From assembly GCF_001436415.1 (NCBI RefSeq), contig NZ_AYZB01000058.1:1-64000 (forward strand): a stretch of 64,000 nucleotides of DNA, in the 5' to 3' direction. The stretch is from Latilactobacillus graminis DSM 20719. Its GTDB lineage: Bacteria > Bacillota > Bacilli > Lactobacillales > Lactobacillaceae. The position numbers and the translations under genes are program-made. Below, one piece after another: positions 16,202 to 27,089 of the stretch. Numbering within the stretch: the first letter of the stretch is position 1; the number at the start of each line of letters is the position of its first letter. Under the pieces are notes generated by a model. The model had not been told where the DNA came from. It did no database searches and worked only from the letters and a program-made list of their open reading frames with translations.

Positions 16202-17462
16202 TCGAATTACAATTACCATAATCATCTTATTGCAAGTGTCATTCTTCTCAATTATTGAGACCACACCAAGAATGTTTCTATTAAACTCAACTGTTTATAA
16301 GACATTAACCATATTTTTGGTGATATGTTTATTGATCTGTAATATTATTTTTAATTTTGACAGATTAAATAAGCCGAGAAGATATCATTTCATGTTGTTT
16401 ATAGTAGTCTCAATAATGACGTATTTACTTGTTTTATGGGGGTCACAGGGAGCATATCAACAGAGTGTAATAGTCACTTTAAAAAATAGTTATATTTATT
16501 TTATGTTTGTACTATATCTATTATTGGTCTTTTTCTTTAATGACGAATTAGATACTAACTTCTTGTTACAAGTTATTAAATATACAGGTGCTATCTATTC
16601 TGTGATGCTAATTGTACAGGCAGCTCTTTTCAATCGCGGAACAACCTTTTTAGATTTGGGAACATATGGATTGAATCCAATCTATGATAGTTTTGGGCCA
16701 ATATTTCACTTCATAAGAATTGCAAATGCTGCTGACTTCATCTCTTTTGCAATGCTAATGACAGGTATTGATACGTTACTCTGCAGAGATAAAAAAAGAA
16801 TATTAATTAATAGTGGGTTATTACTAGTAAACTACTTATATATTGTATTTGTTTCGGGAACTAGAATGTATATGATTGCCGATACGTTAATTTTTTTGGC
16901 GTTAATTGTCATTATGGCAGTTAAAAAATATAAGGGTCTAATATTTGGATTACTTACTGTCATAACGGTTAGTGGTTTTATGGGGATTCCGTTGCTAATC
17001 AATTCATTCATTGGTGGAAAACGAAAATTAAGTTTTGACATGCGACTTGGTGAAATCCAGTATTACGCTGATAAAGTTCTCCATAATGGCTGGTTTGGTC
17101 TAGGTTTTCCAGATTCTAAAAGGTATGATCAATTATTACATGGACCGGCAAATAGTCATGTTTTGATGGCTAATGCGAATTATTTTATTGAAGATGTCGG
17201 TATCTTAGGAATAGTCGTTGTTTTCGGAGTTTTAGGCCTTATTGGGTTGATTTATTTTGGATACTTATTAATAACAGCTTTTATCCAGGCACATGGTCGG
17301 TATAAGCAAGCAATTTTACTAATTATTTTATACTTAGCATCTACTGTTGCAACGTTATCACTATTGGATCCGCAAAGAATATTTTATCTATTCTTTATTA
17401 TCTATCTAATAGAATACTTAACAAATCATGTGTTATCAAAAGACTTGGAGGAAATACAATGA
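16188..17462 (+). CDS. wzy: polysaccharide polymerase (Wzy/O-antigen ligase type)
   Basis: The 424-residue membrane protein has about ten to twelve hydrophobic segments and a larger hydrophilic loop (about 280-325, containing GGKRKLSFDMRLGE), the typical Wzy/WaaL layout. The motif VSGTRMYM at about 221-228 resembles the conserved arginine region in this family. The inferred role is joining lipid-linked repeat units on the outer face of the membrane. Position supports this: it overlaps the upstream gene by 14 bases and the downstream Wzz-like gene by 4 (ATGA). Sequence alone would not separate polymerase from ligase. Confidence 0.72.
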   Translation: MKVINRITITIIILLQVSFFSIIETTPRMFLLNSTVYKTLTIFLVICLLICNIIFNFDRLNKPRRYHFMLFIVVSIMTYLLVLWGSQGAYQQSVIVTLKNSYIYFMFVLYLLLVFFFNDELDTNFLLQVIKYTGAIYSVMLIVQAALFNRGTTFLDLGTYGLNPIYDSFGPIFHFIRIANAADFISFAMLMTGIDTLLCRDKKRILINSGLLLVNYLYIVFVSGTRMYMIADTLIFLALIVIMAVKKYKGLIFGLLTVITVSGFMGIPLLINSFIGGKRKLSFDMRLGEIQYYADKVLHNGWFGLGFPDSKRYDQLLHGPANSHVLMANANYFIEDVGILGIVVVFGVLGLIGLIYFGYLLITAFIQAHGRYKQAILLIILYLASTVATLSLLDPQRIFYLFFIIYLIEYLTNHVLSKDLEEIQ

Positions 17463-18514
17463 ATTTATCAGTGCATTCACACAGCGTAAAAGGGTTATTA
17501 AAAGGAATGTTAAGCTCGTGGCGATTATTTGTTATTACATTGGTCGCATTTGCGGTTGTCCTTGGGGCAGGATCTTATGCGTACGGTCATAAAAGTGTGG
17601 CGACTAACACTTACAGTGCGACATCTAAAGTATTATTAACACCAAATAATAAGAAGACACTCGACGGTGGCAGTTTACAGTTGTACTTAAATACTGAAAA
17701 GGCAATGCTCGGCTCGGACTCTTTTGCGAACAATGTTGCAAAGCAAGTAACTAATAAAGAGGACTTTTCTAAAAATGAAGTTACTAATTATCAGGTTGAA
17801 AGTGAAAACGGGACTTCTATTTTGAGTATTACAGCGACAGCTAGTTCTGCTCAAAAAGCAAAACAGATTAGTAATTTTGTTTTAAAGGTAGTGACTAATG
17901 CCTCAAGTGAACAGTTACAAGGTGGTAAGGCTACCGTGGTTGAAAAAGCTAACACAGTCAAGGTATTAGGTGGACAAAGTAACCGTAAGTTGTACATTGT
18001 TACTGGATTAATCGCAGTTATTTTAAGTTTCATGGTTCTTTTTATTCGTATATATTTCGATAATCGAATTTATGATTTTGAAATTGTTAAAAATGCCTTT
18101 CCAACAGCGGTTTTTTATGAACCTGGTGATGAAAATGAGTTTAAAGAAAATATTGCGCGCATTTATAAAGGGTTAGAACAGAGTGAAAATGCTATTGAAG
18201 TTGATATAACAATCTTTGATGGCTTTTCAAAAATCGTATCATTACTGAATAAGGTTGGTACTACTAACGTTTATAGCAATCAGAAATTAATATTGCCAGA
18301 TGGTATGACTCAAATGCCCTTAGATAGCTTATACGAACAGCATGATGCAGAATTGAATGTCATTGATGCTTCTGAAAAAATGGTGATGGGCGTAAGTAAA
18401 ACACAAATTTTAGTATTTGATGAAAATAATTGTACTAAAAAGCAATTATTGAAAGTGATACAAGAACTTAAACAGATTTCCAATTTCGAACTAGTTGTTA
18501 TTGGTTTAAAGTGA
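17459..18514 (+). CDS. Wzz-like chain-length protein with degenerate BY-kinase-like tail
   Basis: The 351-residue protein has a TM segment at about 22-44, an extracytoplasmic part, and a second TM at about 178-198, the YveK/CpsC-type co-polymerase arrangement. The cytoplasmic remainder (200-351) aligns by eye with a bacterial tyrosine-kinase (CpsD) domain: an LILPDGMTQMPLDSL segment like the family's LPSGPxPPNPSELL, and a C-terminal TQILVFDENNCTKKQLLKV segment. Walker A, A' and B motifs and a tyrosine cluster are missing. It probably controls chain length or export without a phosphotransfer cycle. No separate kinase gene is in the operon. Confidence 0.72.
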   Translation: MNLSVHSHSVKGLLKGMLSSWRLFVITLVAFAVVLGAGSYAYGHKSVATNTYSATSKVLLTPNNKKTLDGGSLQLYLNTEKAMLGSDSFANNVAKQVTNKEDFSKNEVTNYQVESENGTSILSITATASSAQKAKQISNFVLKVVTNASSEQLQGGKATVVEKANTVKVLGGQSNRKLYIVTGLIAVILSFMVLFIRIYFDNRIYDFEIVKNAFPTAVFYEPGDENEFKENIARIYKGLEQSENAIEVDITIFDGFSKIVSLLNKVGTTNVYSNQKLILPDGMTQMPLDSLYEQHDAELNVIDASEKMVMGVSKTQILVFDENNCTKKQLLKVIQELKQISNFELVVIGLK

Positions 18515-18522
18515 GGTCTTAA

Positions 18523-19347
18523 ATGGAGAAATTAGTTGTAGTCATTGTTACTTATCGGCGTAGTTTCACTGACACGCCAAGTGCCGATCTATTATTAAAG
18601 TATGCTAGGAATAATCAATTAACGTTGGTGATTTATGATAATGAAAAAGTTGGTGCTAAAATCATCGGCAAAAATATTATTAACATTCAAAATAATAGTA
18701 ATAAAGGGTTAGTAAAAGGATACAATGTTGCATTAGAAGCTGCTATAGACAAGGGTATTCAATGGTTGTTATTGCTAGATCACGATACAAAACTATCCAC
18801 AGATTACTTTGATGAATTATTCGCTAAATTGGATTCGAAGCAACCTGCTAAAGCGATTTTACCAACAATCATTAGTAATGAAGTAACCGTGTCCCCTTTA
18901 GAGTCGGATAAATATATTTCGTTAAGGACAAGTCAAGTGTTGCAACCGGGACAATTTAATGGTCAACTAATGGCTATTAACTCTGGAAGCACATTATCTG
19001 TCGAAGCTTTACAATCAATCGGCGGCTTCAATGAAGCATTCCCGCTTGATTTTCTAGATCATTGGTTGTTCTGGCGACTTAATCAAATTGCTCAGCCTTA
19101 TTTGCTTTTAGAGACACAGCTTAAACATTCATTATCAGTTCAGACACCAAACACAATGTCAACAACTCGGTATGCTAGTATTTTAGCGGGTGAAACGTTG
19201 TACTATAGCCAGTACAATATTGAGGAGTTTAAGAACTATCGAAAGCATCTATTGTTAAGAATTGCTAAACAATTCTTGAAGTTTAAGAATCGACAGTTAT
19301 GGCGAATGTCGCTTAAAACACTTAGTCAATTGAGAAGGGGTAAATGA
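18523..19347 (+). CDS. GT2 glycosyltransferase, rhamnosyltransferase-like
   Basis: The 274-residue GT-A protein has the N-terminal strand VVVIVTYRR and the metal-binding-type motif LLDHDTKL (about 88-95, DxD equivalent). The later segment GGFNEAFPLDFLDHWLFWRL is typical of family-2 rhamnosyltransferases. It likely adds one sugar to a lipid-linked repeat unit on the cytoplasmic side. The stop codon abuts the start of the next gene (TGA followed directly by ATG), so the two are translated together. The donor sugar is not determinable, although dTDP-rhamnose genes lie in the same operon. Confidence 0.78.
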   Translation: MEKLVVVIVTYRRSFTDTPSADLLLKYARNNQLTLVIYDNEKVGAKIIGKNIINIQNNSNKGLVKGYNVALEAAIDKGIQWLLLLDHDTKLSTDYFDELFAKLDSKQPAKAILPTIISNEVTVSPLESDKYISLRTSQVLQPGQFNGQLMAINSGSTLSVEALQSIGGFNEAFPLDFLDHWLFWRLNQIAQPYLLLETQLKHSLSVQTPNTMSTTRYASILAGETLYYSQYNIEEFKNYRKHLLLRIAKQFLKFKNRQLWRMSLKTLSQLRRGK

Positions 19348-20061
19348 ATGATTTCAGTTTGTATGGCAACTTACAACGGAAAACGCTCAATTCGTAAACA
19401 GTTACAATCAATTGTTAAACAACTATCGGCTGACGATGAGATTATTATTGTCGATGATTCGTCAACGGATGAGACAGTGGCGATTATTGAGGCAATATTA
19501 GCAGAGCATCCTGTTACACATCAGGTGATTATCAATAGTAGCAATAAAGGACCAATCGGTAGTTTTGAAGTAGCACTTCAAAAGGCCAAAGGAGACTATA
19601 TTTTTTTGTCAGATCAAGATGATATTTGGTTTGACAACAAGGTATCGGCTGTGATGCGGGTATTTAGAGCTGGCGCTCAATTAGTGGTTCACGATGGGAC
19701 AGTAGTTGATGGTGATGGCAATGTAATCGATATATCGTGGAATCATTATAACCATAATCAAACAACGCAGTCGATTATGAGTAATATTGTTAAAAATGGT
19801 TATACAGGTGCAATGATGGCCTTTACTAGGCAAGTCAAAGAAGCCGCTTTACCGTTCCCTAAATCCATTGTAATGCATGATCAGTGGTTATTTCAGGTTA
19901 GTAAATTAAGAAAGCTTAAGATTACGTCCATTGATGAGCCATTAATGTATTATGTAAGACATGGTAATAATGTCACTGGTACACGTAAAAGAAAGAAGTC
20001 AGAACAATTAATTGATCGTTTAAATATGGTAAAATGTCTAATGTATGTAAATAGAAAGTGA
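19348..20061 (+). CDS. GT2 glycosyltransferase, short
   Basis: The 237-residue product opens with the GT2 strand SVCMATYNG, has VDDSSTDE at about 36-43, and carries the DxD-type motif SDQDDIW at about 88-94. MHDQWLF at about 176-182 suits the catalytic-base region. It is shorter than many relatives and lacks C-terminal membrane segments, so it is a soluble or peripheral enzyme. Its start immediately follows the previous stop, and rmlA follows ten bases downstream. The sugar specificity is unknown; DQDDIW-type enzymes are often rhamnosyltransferases. Confidence 0.78.
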   Translation: MISVCMATYNGKRSIRKQLQSIVKQLSADDEIIIVDDSSTDETVAIIEAILAEHPVTHQVIINSSNKGPIGSFEVALQKAKGDYIFLSDQDDIWFDNKVSAVMRVFRAGAQLVVHDGTVVDGDGNVIDISWNHYNHNQTTQSIMSNIVKNGYTGAMMAFTRQVKEAALPFPKSIVMHDQWLFQVSKLRKLKITSIDEPLMYYVRHGNNVTGTRKRKKSEQLIDRLNMVKCLMYVNRK

Positions 20062-20071
20062 GGCTTTAATA

Positions 20072-20941
20072 ATGAAGGGTATTATTCTAGCAGGCGGTTC
20101 AGGCACACGTTTGTACCCCATCACACGCGCTTTATCAAAACAATTGATTCCAATCTATGACAAACCAATGATTTATTATCCAATGTCAGTTCTTATGTTG
20201 GCTGGGATTCAAGATATCTTGATTATCTCGACGCCAACTGACACACCGCGATTTAAAGAATTGTTTAGTAACGGCAATGACTTAGGTTTAAACATCGAAT
20301 ACGCGGTACAAGAACAACCCAATGGTTTGGCAGAAGCTTTCGTGATTGGGGCAGATTTTATCGGTGACGATTCAGTGTGCTTAATCTTGGGGGACAACAT
20401 CTATTATGGTGGTGGCCTTTCAGAAATGCTTCAAAGAGCGGCTCAAAAAGAAGCTGGCGCAACAGTTTTTGGTTATCATGTGAATGATCCAGAACGTTTT
20501 GGGGTTGTTGACTTTGATGAAAATATGCATGCTAAATCAATCGTCGAAAAGCCCGAACATCCAGCAAGTAATTACGCGGTGACTGGGTTATACTTCTACG
20601 ACAACCAAGTTGTCGACATTGCCAAGCATATTAAGCCATCACCACGTGGTGAATTAGAAATCACGGACATCAATAAAGCTTATCTTGAAAAGGGACAGTT
20701 AGATGTTGAATTGATGGGCCGGGGGTTTGCATGGCTAGATACTGGGACCCACGATTCATTACAAGAAGCAAGTAGTTTCATTGCGACCGTCCAAAAGCGG
20801 CAAAACTTGAAGGTGGCATGTTTAGAAGAAATTGCTTACCGCATGCATTACATCGATAAGGCAAAAGTCATTGAATTAGCGCAACCACTTAAGAAGAACG
20901 ACTACGGTCAATATTTATTGAGATTGGTGGCAGAAAAGTAG
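20072..20941 (+). CDS. rmlA: glucose-1-phosphate thymidylyltransferase
   Basis: The 289-residue RmlA has the expected length. The nucleotidyltransferase signature [14 protein letters not shown] is at residues 3-16, with [16 protein letters not shown] after it and the metal/sugar region LGDNIYYG at about 109-116. It makes dTDP-glucose from dTTP and glucose-1-phosphate, the first step to dTDP-L-rhamnose. Codon use looks less AT-rich than the flanking glycosyltransferases, fitting a conserved housekeeping-like module within a variable operon. The last base of its stop codon is the first base of the next gene's GTG start. Confidence 0.96.
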   Translation: MKGIILAGGSGTRLYPITRALSKQLIPIYDKPMIYYPMSVLMLAGIQDILIISTPTDTPRFKELFSNGNDLGLNIEYAVQEQPNGLAEAFVIGADFIGDDSVCLILGDNIYYGGGLSEMLQRAAQKEAGATVFGYHVNDPERFGVVDFDENMHAKSIVEKPEHPASNYAVTGLYFYDNQVVDIAKHIKPSPRGELEITDINKAYLEKGQLDVELMGRGFAWLDTGTHDSLQEASSFIATVQKRQNLKVACLEEIAYRMHYIDKAKVIELAQPLKKNDYGQYLLRLVAEK

Positions 20942-22110
20942 TGATTAAATTATTATTTCTAGGAACGAAAAGTACTGATGATCAATTGGCTTGGTCTGGA
21001 ACGATGTATCAAATGACGCAGGCAATCAAAAATGATGATCGATACTCTGTTTCTGCTTTAAAGGTTCCGGGGGTAAGTAATCTGGATAAGATTAGAAATA
21101 AATGGTTGGCCGTACAAAGAAAGATTTTTAGCCCCAGTAAACCATATATCAGTAATATTGATATTAGACAAGCTAGGTTAAATGGTGAAAGGTTAACAAA
21201 ATTGTTGGCGAAAGAAACACAAAAAAATCCAGTTGATATCATATTTGCGCCAGCAATGAGTACCTATATGATGGGGTTAAAGACAGATATACCAATTATT
21301 TACTTGAGCGATGCAACTTTTGCGACCATGAACAACTATTATTGGTTTGGATTGAGTAAGAAAGATGTCGAAAATGGAAACCGTGTGGAACAAGCGGCAC
21401 AAGCAATTGCAACCGCCTGTGTTTTTTCAAGTTCTTGGGCGGCTGATAGTGCACGTAACGATTACCAAACATCAGAAAACAAAGTTAATGTATTGCCATT
21501 TGGCGCTAATTTACAGATAACCGAATCAGTAGAACCAAAACAAATTGATTTGACAAAGACTATTAAGGTTTTACTGGTTGGAACTGATTATCATCGTAAG
21601 GGAGTTGATATTGCTGAGCAGGTCATTCAACGGCTGAATGAAAAGACCAACATTCATTATGAACTGATTGTAGTTGGTGTTACTCGACCGGATACTAAGT
21701 TTACCCATTTTGTTGGTTTATTGGATAAGGGAAAACAGGCAGATTATGATGAATTAATTCAGTATTATCAGGAATCTAGTTTGTTCTTGTTGCCCACGAA
21801 AGCTGAGGCCGCGGGAATTGTCTTTGCTGAAGCAAGTATGTTTGGGTTACCGACGCTAACATTTGATACGGGGGGTATCGGGGAGTACATTCTCAATGAT
21901 ATCAATGGTTATCGAATACCGTTGGACAGCCAGAATATCATAGCGTCATTTGCGGATAAGATTGATGAAGTCATAACTGATGAAGAACTATACAATCGAT
22001 TATCAGTCGGTGCATTAGAACAATATCGAAAACGATTGAACTGGAATCAATGGCTGACAGATTTTAACAAAATTGTCGACCATGTATTAACTAAGGAGAG
22101 TGATAAATAA
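20941..22110 (+). CDS. GT4-type glycosyltransferase (GT-B fold)
   Basis: The 389-residue protein starts at GTG overlapping the rmlA stop by one base. The C-terminal half shows the GT4 pattern: VLLVGTDYHRKGVDIA (about 203-218) and the nucleotide-sugar EX7E motif EAAGIVFAE (about 291-299), followed by FGLPTLTFDTGGIGEYI. The N-terminal half is more divergent, with a VCxFSSSW-like acceptor-domain segment. It likely transfers a hexose or rhamnose during repeat-unit assembly. It separates rmlA from rmlC, which is unusual for a tight rml block and points to operon shuffling. Confidence 0.8.
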   Translation: MIKLLFLGTKSTDDQLAWSGTMYQMTQAIKNDDRYSVSALKVPGVSNLDKIRNKWLAVQRKIFSPSKPYISNIDIRQARLNGERLTKLLAKETQKNPVDIIFAPAMSTYMMGLKTDIPIIYLSDATFATMNNYYWFGLSKKDVENGNRVEQAAQAIATACVFSSSWAADSARNDYQTSENKVNVLPFGANLQITESVEPKQIDLTKTIKVLLVGTDYHRKGVDIAEQVIQRLNEKTNIHYELIVVGVTRPDTKFTHFVGLLDKGKQADYDELIQYYQESSLFLLPTKAEAAGIVFAEASMFGLPTLTFDTGGIGEYILNDINGYRIPLDSQNIIASFADKIDEVITDEELYNRLSVGALEQYRKRLNWNQWLTDFNKIVDHVLTKESDK

Positions 22111-22691
22111 TGGGTAAGTTAAAAGTCACAACAACTAAATTACAAGATGTTAAAATTATTGAACCAGCGGTTTTTGGCGATCACCGTGGATTCTTCACAG
22201 AATCTTATTCAGAGCGTGATTTTAAAGAAGCTGGCATCGATATTGATTTCATTCAAGATAATCACTCACTTTCAACGCAAGCTGGTGTTTTACGAGGGTT
22301 ACATTTCCAACGCGGCAAAGCAGCACAGACAAAATTAATTCGAGTCGTTACGGGGGCCGTTTTAGACGTGATTGTGGACGTCCGGGCTGGTTCGCCAACT
22401 TATAAGCAATGGGAAGGGTACATCCTTTCTGCCAGCAATCACCGTCAATTACTTGTACCAAAGGGTTTTGCCCATGGCTTTGTAACTTTGACGGATAACG
22501 TTAATTTCTTGTATAAATGTGATGGCTACTACGATGCAGAAGCCGACGGCGGCATTTCCTTCAAGTCACCAGAATTAAACATTGATTGGCCAATCGATTT
22601 TGATCAAGCGATTACGTCTGAAAAAGATGCGAACCAACCAACTTTTACTGAATTTGAAAAAGACAATCCGTTTGTTTACGGTGAAATTTAA
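22110..22691 (+). CDS. rmlC: dTDP-4-dehydrorhamnose 3,5-epimerase
   Basis: The 193-residue cupin has standard RmlC motifs: DHRGFFTESY near 26-35, GVLRGLHFQ (about 59-67) with the catalytic histidine, VVTGAVLDVIVDVR, and PKGFAHGFVTL (about 117-127). It epimerises C3 and C5 of dTDP-4-keto-6-deoxyglucose, the third step to dTDP-L-rhamnose. Its ATG shares an A with the TAA of the preceding gene. rmlB follows 15 bases later with a GGAGATC-type ribosome site. Confidence 0.96.
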   Translation: MGKLKVTTTKLQDVKIIEPAVFGDHRGFFTESYSERDFKEAGIDIDFIQDNHSLSTQAGVLRGLHFQRGKAAQTKLIRVVTGAVLDVIVDVRAGSPTYKQWEGYILSASNHRQLLVPKGFAHGFVTLTDNVNFLYKCDGYYDAEADGGISFKSPELNIDWPIDFDQAITSEKDANQPTFTEFEKDNPFVYGEI

Positions 22692-23735
<1,044 letters not shown>

Positions 23736-23742
23736 GACTAAA

Positions 23743-23770
23743 CAAAGGCAGTGCTGAAGCATTGCCTTTG
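23743..23770 (+). terminator. intercistronic hairpin between rmlB and wzx
   Basis: CAAAGGCAGTGCT pairs with AGCATTGCCTTTG around two bases. No proper T-run follows (GTCTTTAG), so it is more likely an attenuator or mRNA-stability hairpin than a full terminator. Confidence 0.5.
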
Positions 23771-23794
23771 TCTTTAGATAAAGTGGGGAAGCAC

Positions 23795-25219
23795 ATGATT
23801 TTTAATTATTTATACAATATGCTTTATCAGATTTTTATTTTAATTGTTCCGTTAGTAACGATGCCTTATATTTCACGGGTTATTGGACCGACCGGAATAG
23901 GGGTTAACACCTTTACGTATGCCGTTACTCAATATTTCATTCTCTTTGGAACATTGGGGGTTAATTACTATGGTAGTCGTGAGATCGCTTATCGTAGAGG
24001 TGATAAACATAAGCTTAGTAAAGCTTTTTGGGAAATAGAAATATTACTAGTAACGTCAATTACAATTGCAACCGTTGCGTTTCTTGTCTATGTTTGGTTC
24101 TCAAAAGAGTATCAAGCTTATTATTTGGCACAAGGGGTTGCACTGATTGCTGTCGCATTCGATATTTCATGGTTCTTTATGGGATTAGAAAATTTCAAAG
24201 TAACCGTCACTCGAAATATTTTAGTTAAGGCGATTTCGTTAGTCCTGATTTTTACGTTGGTGAGGAGTAAAGATGATCTATTTATTTATATCTTGATTAC
24301 ATCACTATCAGTTCTAGTTGGAAATATAACGTTATGGCCATATTTACGAAAGCAAGTGACGATGATTAAATTTTCCGAGTTATCGCCGTTAACGCATTTA
24401 AGACCATCGTTAGTTTTATTTATTCCGCAAGTTGCGATTAATGTTTATGCATTACTGAATAAACCGATGTTGAAGATTTTTGATTCGATTCAAGGAACAG
24501 GTTTTTTTGATAGTTCAGATAAAATCATTAAATTATTAGTTGCGTTACTGACTTCTTTAGCGACAGTTGTGATGCCGCGTGTAGCGAACAGTTTTATTAA
24601 TGGCGATAATGAACAAATCGAACGCCTATTACGAAAAAGTTTCGATTATATCTCATTCTTATCGATTCCCTTGATGTTTGGGCTGGCTGCCGTTTCGAAG
24701 AGCTTTTCAATTTGGTTTTTCGGACAAAATTTTGCGCCAGTCGGACAAATATTGCTGATTCAGTCAATGGTCATTCCAATCATTGCATGGGCAAGTATTA
24801 CTGGGAATCAGTATCTACTACCAACTAATCATAATAAAGAATATACAATCTCAGTTATTGCTGGGGCAGTTGTGAACTTAATTTTGAATATTCCATTGAT
24901 TATTAAATTTGGCGTGTTTGGAGCTGCTGTTTCTACTATTATTGCTGAATTAGTTGTAACGGGGATCCAAGTGTATTATGTTGGTCAAGAGTTCTCCATT
25001 CGAATGTTATTTAGGGGATCATGGCGTTACTGGGCAGCGGGAATTCCGATGTTTGTAATTGTATATCTCTTAGATATGAGGTTACCAATTTCATTAATTA
25101 ATCTTGTAATTGAAGTGTCTCTTGGAATTATAATTTACTTTGGTTTATTAATTATCATGAAAACACCAATTTTAAAAGATATCTATCAGATGCTAAGAAG
25201 TAAAATGAAGCGTGTATAA
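23795..25219 (+). CDS. wzx: polysaccharide flippase (Wzx/MATE-like)
   Basis: About 474 residues from ATG 23795, preceded by GTGGGGAAG. That start is preferred because translation further upstream would run back through rmlB in another frame. The product has about 12-14 TM segments with the family's N-terminal LVTMPYISRVIGPTGIG (about 19-35). By family it moves undecaprenyl-linked repeat units across the membrane for polymerisation by Wzy. A hairpin between rmlB and this gene could lower its level relative to the rml enzymes. Confidence 0.85.
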   Translation: MIFNYLYNMLYQIFILIVPLVTMPYISRVIGPTGIGVNTFTYAVTQYFILFGTLGVNYYGSREIAYRRGDKHKLSKAFWEIEILLVTSITIATVAFLVYVWFSKEYQAYYLAQGVALIAVAFDISWFFMGLENFKVTVTRNILVKAISLVLIFTLVRSKDDLFIYILITSLSVLVGNITLWPYLRKQVTMIKFSELSPLTHLRPSLVLFIPQVAINVYALLNKPMLKIFDSIQGTGFFDSSDKIIKLLVALLTSLATVVMPRVANSFINGDNEQIERLLRKSFDYISFLSIPLMFGLAAVSKSFSIWFFGQNFAPVGQILLIQSMVIPIIAWASITGNQYLLPTNHNKEYTISVIAGAVVNLILNIPLIIKFGVFGAAVSTIIAELVVTGIQVYYVGQEFSIRMLFRGSWRYWAAGIPMFVIVYLLDMRLPISLINLVIEVSLGIIIYFGLLIIMKTPILKDIYQMLRSKMKRV

Positions 25220-25253
25220 TAGATGTAACAGCTTAATTTAGATAAAGGTCGTG

Positions 25254-26150
25254 ATGATGATTAAACCGAGAGTTGCTGTCATTGTTTTAAATTATAACAA
25301 CCCAACAGATACAATCAGTTGCTTGCAAAATATCCGCACCACCAATTATGATAACTTTCAGATAATCATTATTGATAATCATTCGACGGATGATTCCATT
25401 AGTCAGATTAAGGCTGCTTTATTGCCCTCAGAAATTTTTATTGAAGCACCGATTAATAAAGGATATGCGGCCGGTAATAATTTAGGTATTAGGGAAATGC
25501 AGAGTCAAGAAACGGATTATTTTTGTATTTTAAACAACGATGTTGAAGTGGATCCAAATTTTCTAGATATTTTAGTAACAAAGATGATTGAAAACCCTGA
25601 TTTAGGAATTGTGGGGCCTAAAATTTGTGATTTTGATAATCGAAATTTAGTTCAATCAACAGGTTCTATTGTTAATATGAATTTTGGTCGCGCAACCGAG
25701 TTGAATAAGAACCGGCCTGTAAGCGAAGTTGTTTCTGAAGTGATTAGTTGTGATTACGTTGGTGGCGCTTGTATGTTAGTTCGAAGCAAAGTGATTGATC
25801 AAGTTGGGTTAATTCCTGAAGATTATTTCTTATTTTATGAAGAGAATGAGTGGTGTGCTAAAGTAAAACAAGCTGGATACCAAATTGCTTGTGTGACAGA
25901 AGCAACCGTTTATCACAAGGGTTCACATACAATTAACCAAATTAGTGGCTTATCCGAGTACTTTATGTATCGTAATTTAGTTATTTTTGTAAATCGAAAT
26001 GGTTCCTTCAAGAATAGGATGATTTTTTTAACTTATTTTATTGGTTTTTGTTTTAAATCATTGCTATTTAAAAAGCACGGTGGCCGATTCTTCCGTTATT
26101 TTTGGGATGGCATCACAGGGATAAATCGGTATCAATATTTACAGAAATAA
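25254..26150 (+). CDS. GT2 glycosyltransferase, rhamnosyltransferase-like
   Basis: About 298 residues. GTG 25251, ATG 25254 and ATG 25257 are in frame and close to AAAGG, so the exact start is uncertain by three to six bases. Motifs: VAVIVLNYNNP at the N terminus, IDNHSTDDS (about 40-48), the DxD-like LNNDVEVDP (about 93-101), and GGACMLVR followed by FLFYEENEWCAKVK (about 165-202). These are typical of RfbF/WbbL-like rhamnosyltransferases. A C-terminal hydrophobic segment may bind the membrane. It likely adds rhamnose or a related sugar to the lipid-linked unit. Confidence 0.8.
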   Translation: MMIKPRVAVIVLNYNNPTDTISCLQNIRTTNYDNFQIIIIDNHSTDDSISQIKAALLPSEIFIEAPINKGYAAGNNLGIREMQSQETDYFCILNNDVEVDPNFLDILVTKMIENPDLGIVGPKICDFDNRNLVQSTGSIVNMNFGRATELNKNRPVSEVVSEVISCDYVGGACMLVRSKVIDQVGLIPEDYFLFYEENEWCAKVKQAGYQIACVTEATVYHKGSHTINQISGLSEYFMYRNLVIFVNRNGSFKNRMIFLTYFIGFCFKSLLFKKHGGRFFRYFWDGITGINRYQYLQK

Positions 26151-26166
26151 CGAGGGGAGGTTTGAA

Positions 26167-27063
26167 GTGAAACCTAACGTAAGTGTTATTATCCCCGTTT
26201 ATAACGGTGAAAAGACAGTTGAGAGGGCGATTCGATCATGTTTAAACCAAACTTATCAATCGCTAGAAGTATTAGCGATTGATAACGGCTCTGTGGATCA
26301 GTCCGTTCAAATTATTGAAAACTTGTGCAAAGCTGATAAACGCGTTAAGTTAGTAAAATTAACTAAAAAGGGGCGAAGCAATGCTCGCAACGTAGGATTG
26401 GACCAGGCCAACGGGGAATTTATCCAATTTTTGGATGCAGATGATGAGTTGTTACCTCATAAAATTAAAACGGCAGTCAATTTTTTAGAAAGTCATGCTG
26501 ATTGCTTTGCATATGGGACGGGAATTGAATATATGACCAATAAAGGGTCTATCAAGCGAATTCCCGATACGAGTAATGATATTGAATTAATGATTCATAA
26601 TATATTCCCAATTAATACGCTTATTTTTCGAAAAAATCCAATTCGCTTTGATAGAACGATTGATTTTGATGAAGACTGGTTGTATTGGGTGGATTTATTT
26701 AAAAACAACATGTCGGGTGTTACAATGACGTCAGAAATTGGGGCTCGGGTGCATGTAACTGGCGAAAATACGATGAACGACACCAGTCGTATGTTATATT
26801 ATGAAATTTTAATCCGGGGTATCATTCGCCAGAAATATCCAATATCAAGTGGCATGTTATTGAAAACAGACGTTAAAAAGATGCTAATGCTAAATAGCTT
26901 GGTCCATTTAGGCAAGATTACGAATAATCAATATGATGAAGCGACTAAATATTTTATGCGTCTGAACAAGGTGGCGAAGGTATTATTTATGATACCTATT
27001 GTTCGGCAAAAAACAGATCAAGGCGTTAACGGCATTTTAGAAAAACAAACTTATCAAGGATAA
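26167..27063 (+). CDS. GT2 glycosyltransferase
   Basis: The 298-residue product starts at GTG after GGGGAGG. The GT-A signature is clear: VSVIIPVYNGEKTV at 5-18, AIDNGSVDQS at about 37-46, and FLDADDELL (about 91-99) holding the DxD motif. The second half has an FDEDWLYW acceptor-side motif. It belongs to the large family-2 group that includes galactosyl- and glucosyltransferases for capsule repeat units; the precise sugar is not predictable. It lies 26 bases before rmlD in the same direction. Confidence 0.78.
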   Translation: MKPNVSVIIPVYNGEKTVERAIRSCLNQTYQSLEVLAIDNGSVDQSVQIIENLCKADKRVKLVKLTKKGRSNARNVGLDQANGEFIQFLDADDELLPHKIKTAVNFLESHADCFAYGTGIEYMTNKGSIKRIPDTSNDIELMIHNIFPINTLIFRKNPIRFDRTIDFDEDWLYWVDLFKNNMSGVTMTSEIGARVHVTGENTMNDTSRMLYYEILIRGIIRQKYPISSGMLLKTDVKKMLMLNSLVHLGKITNNQYDEATKYFMRLNKVAKVLFMIPIVRQKTDQGVNGILEKQTYQG

Positions 27064-27089
27064 AACTTAAAAGATAGAAGGCAGTTACT

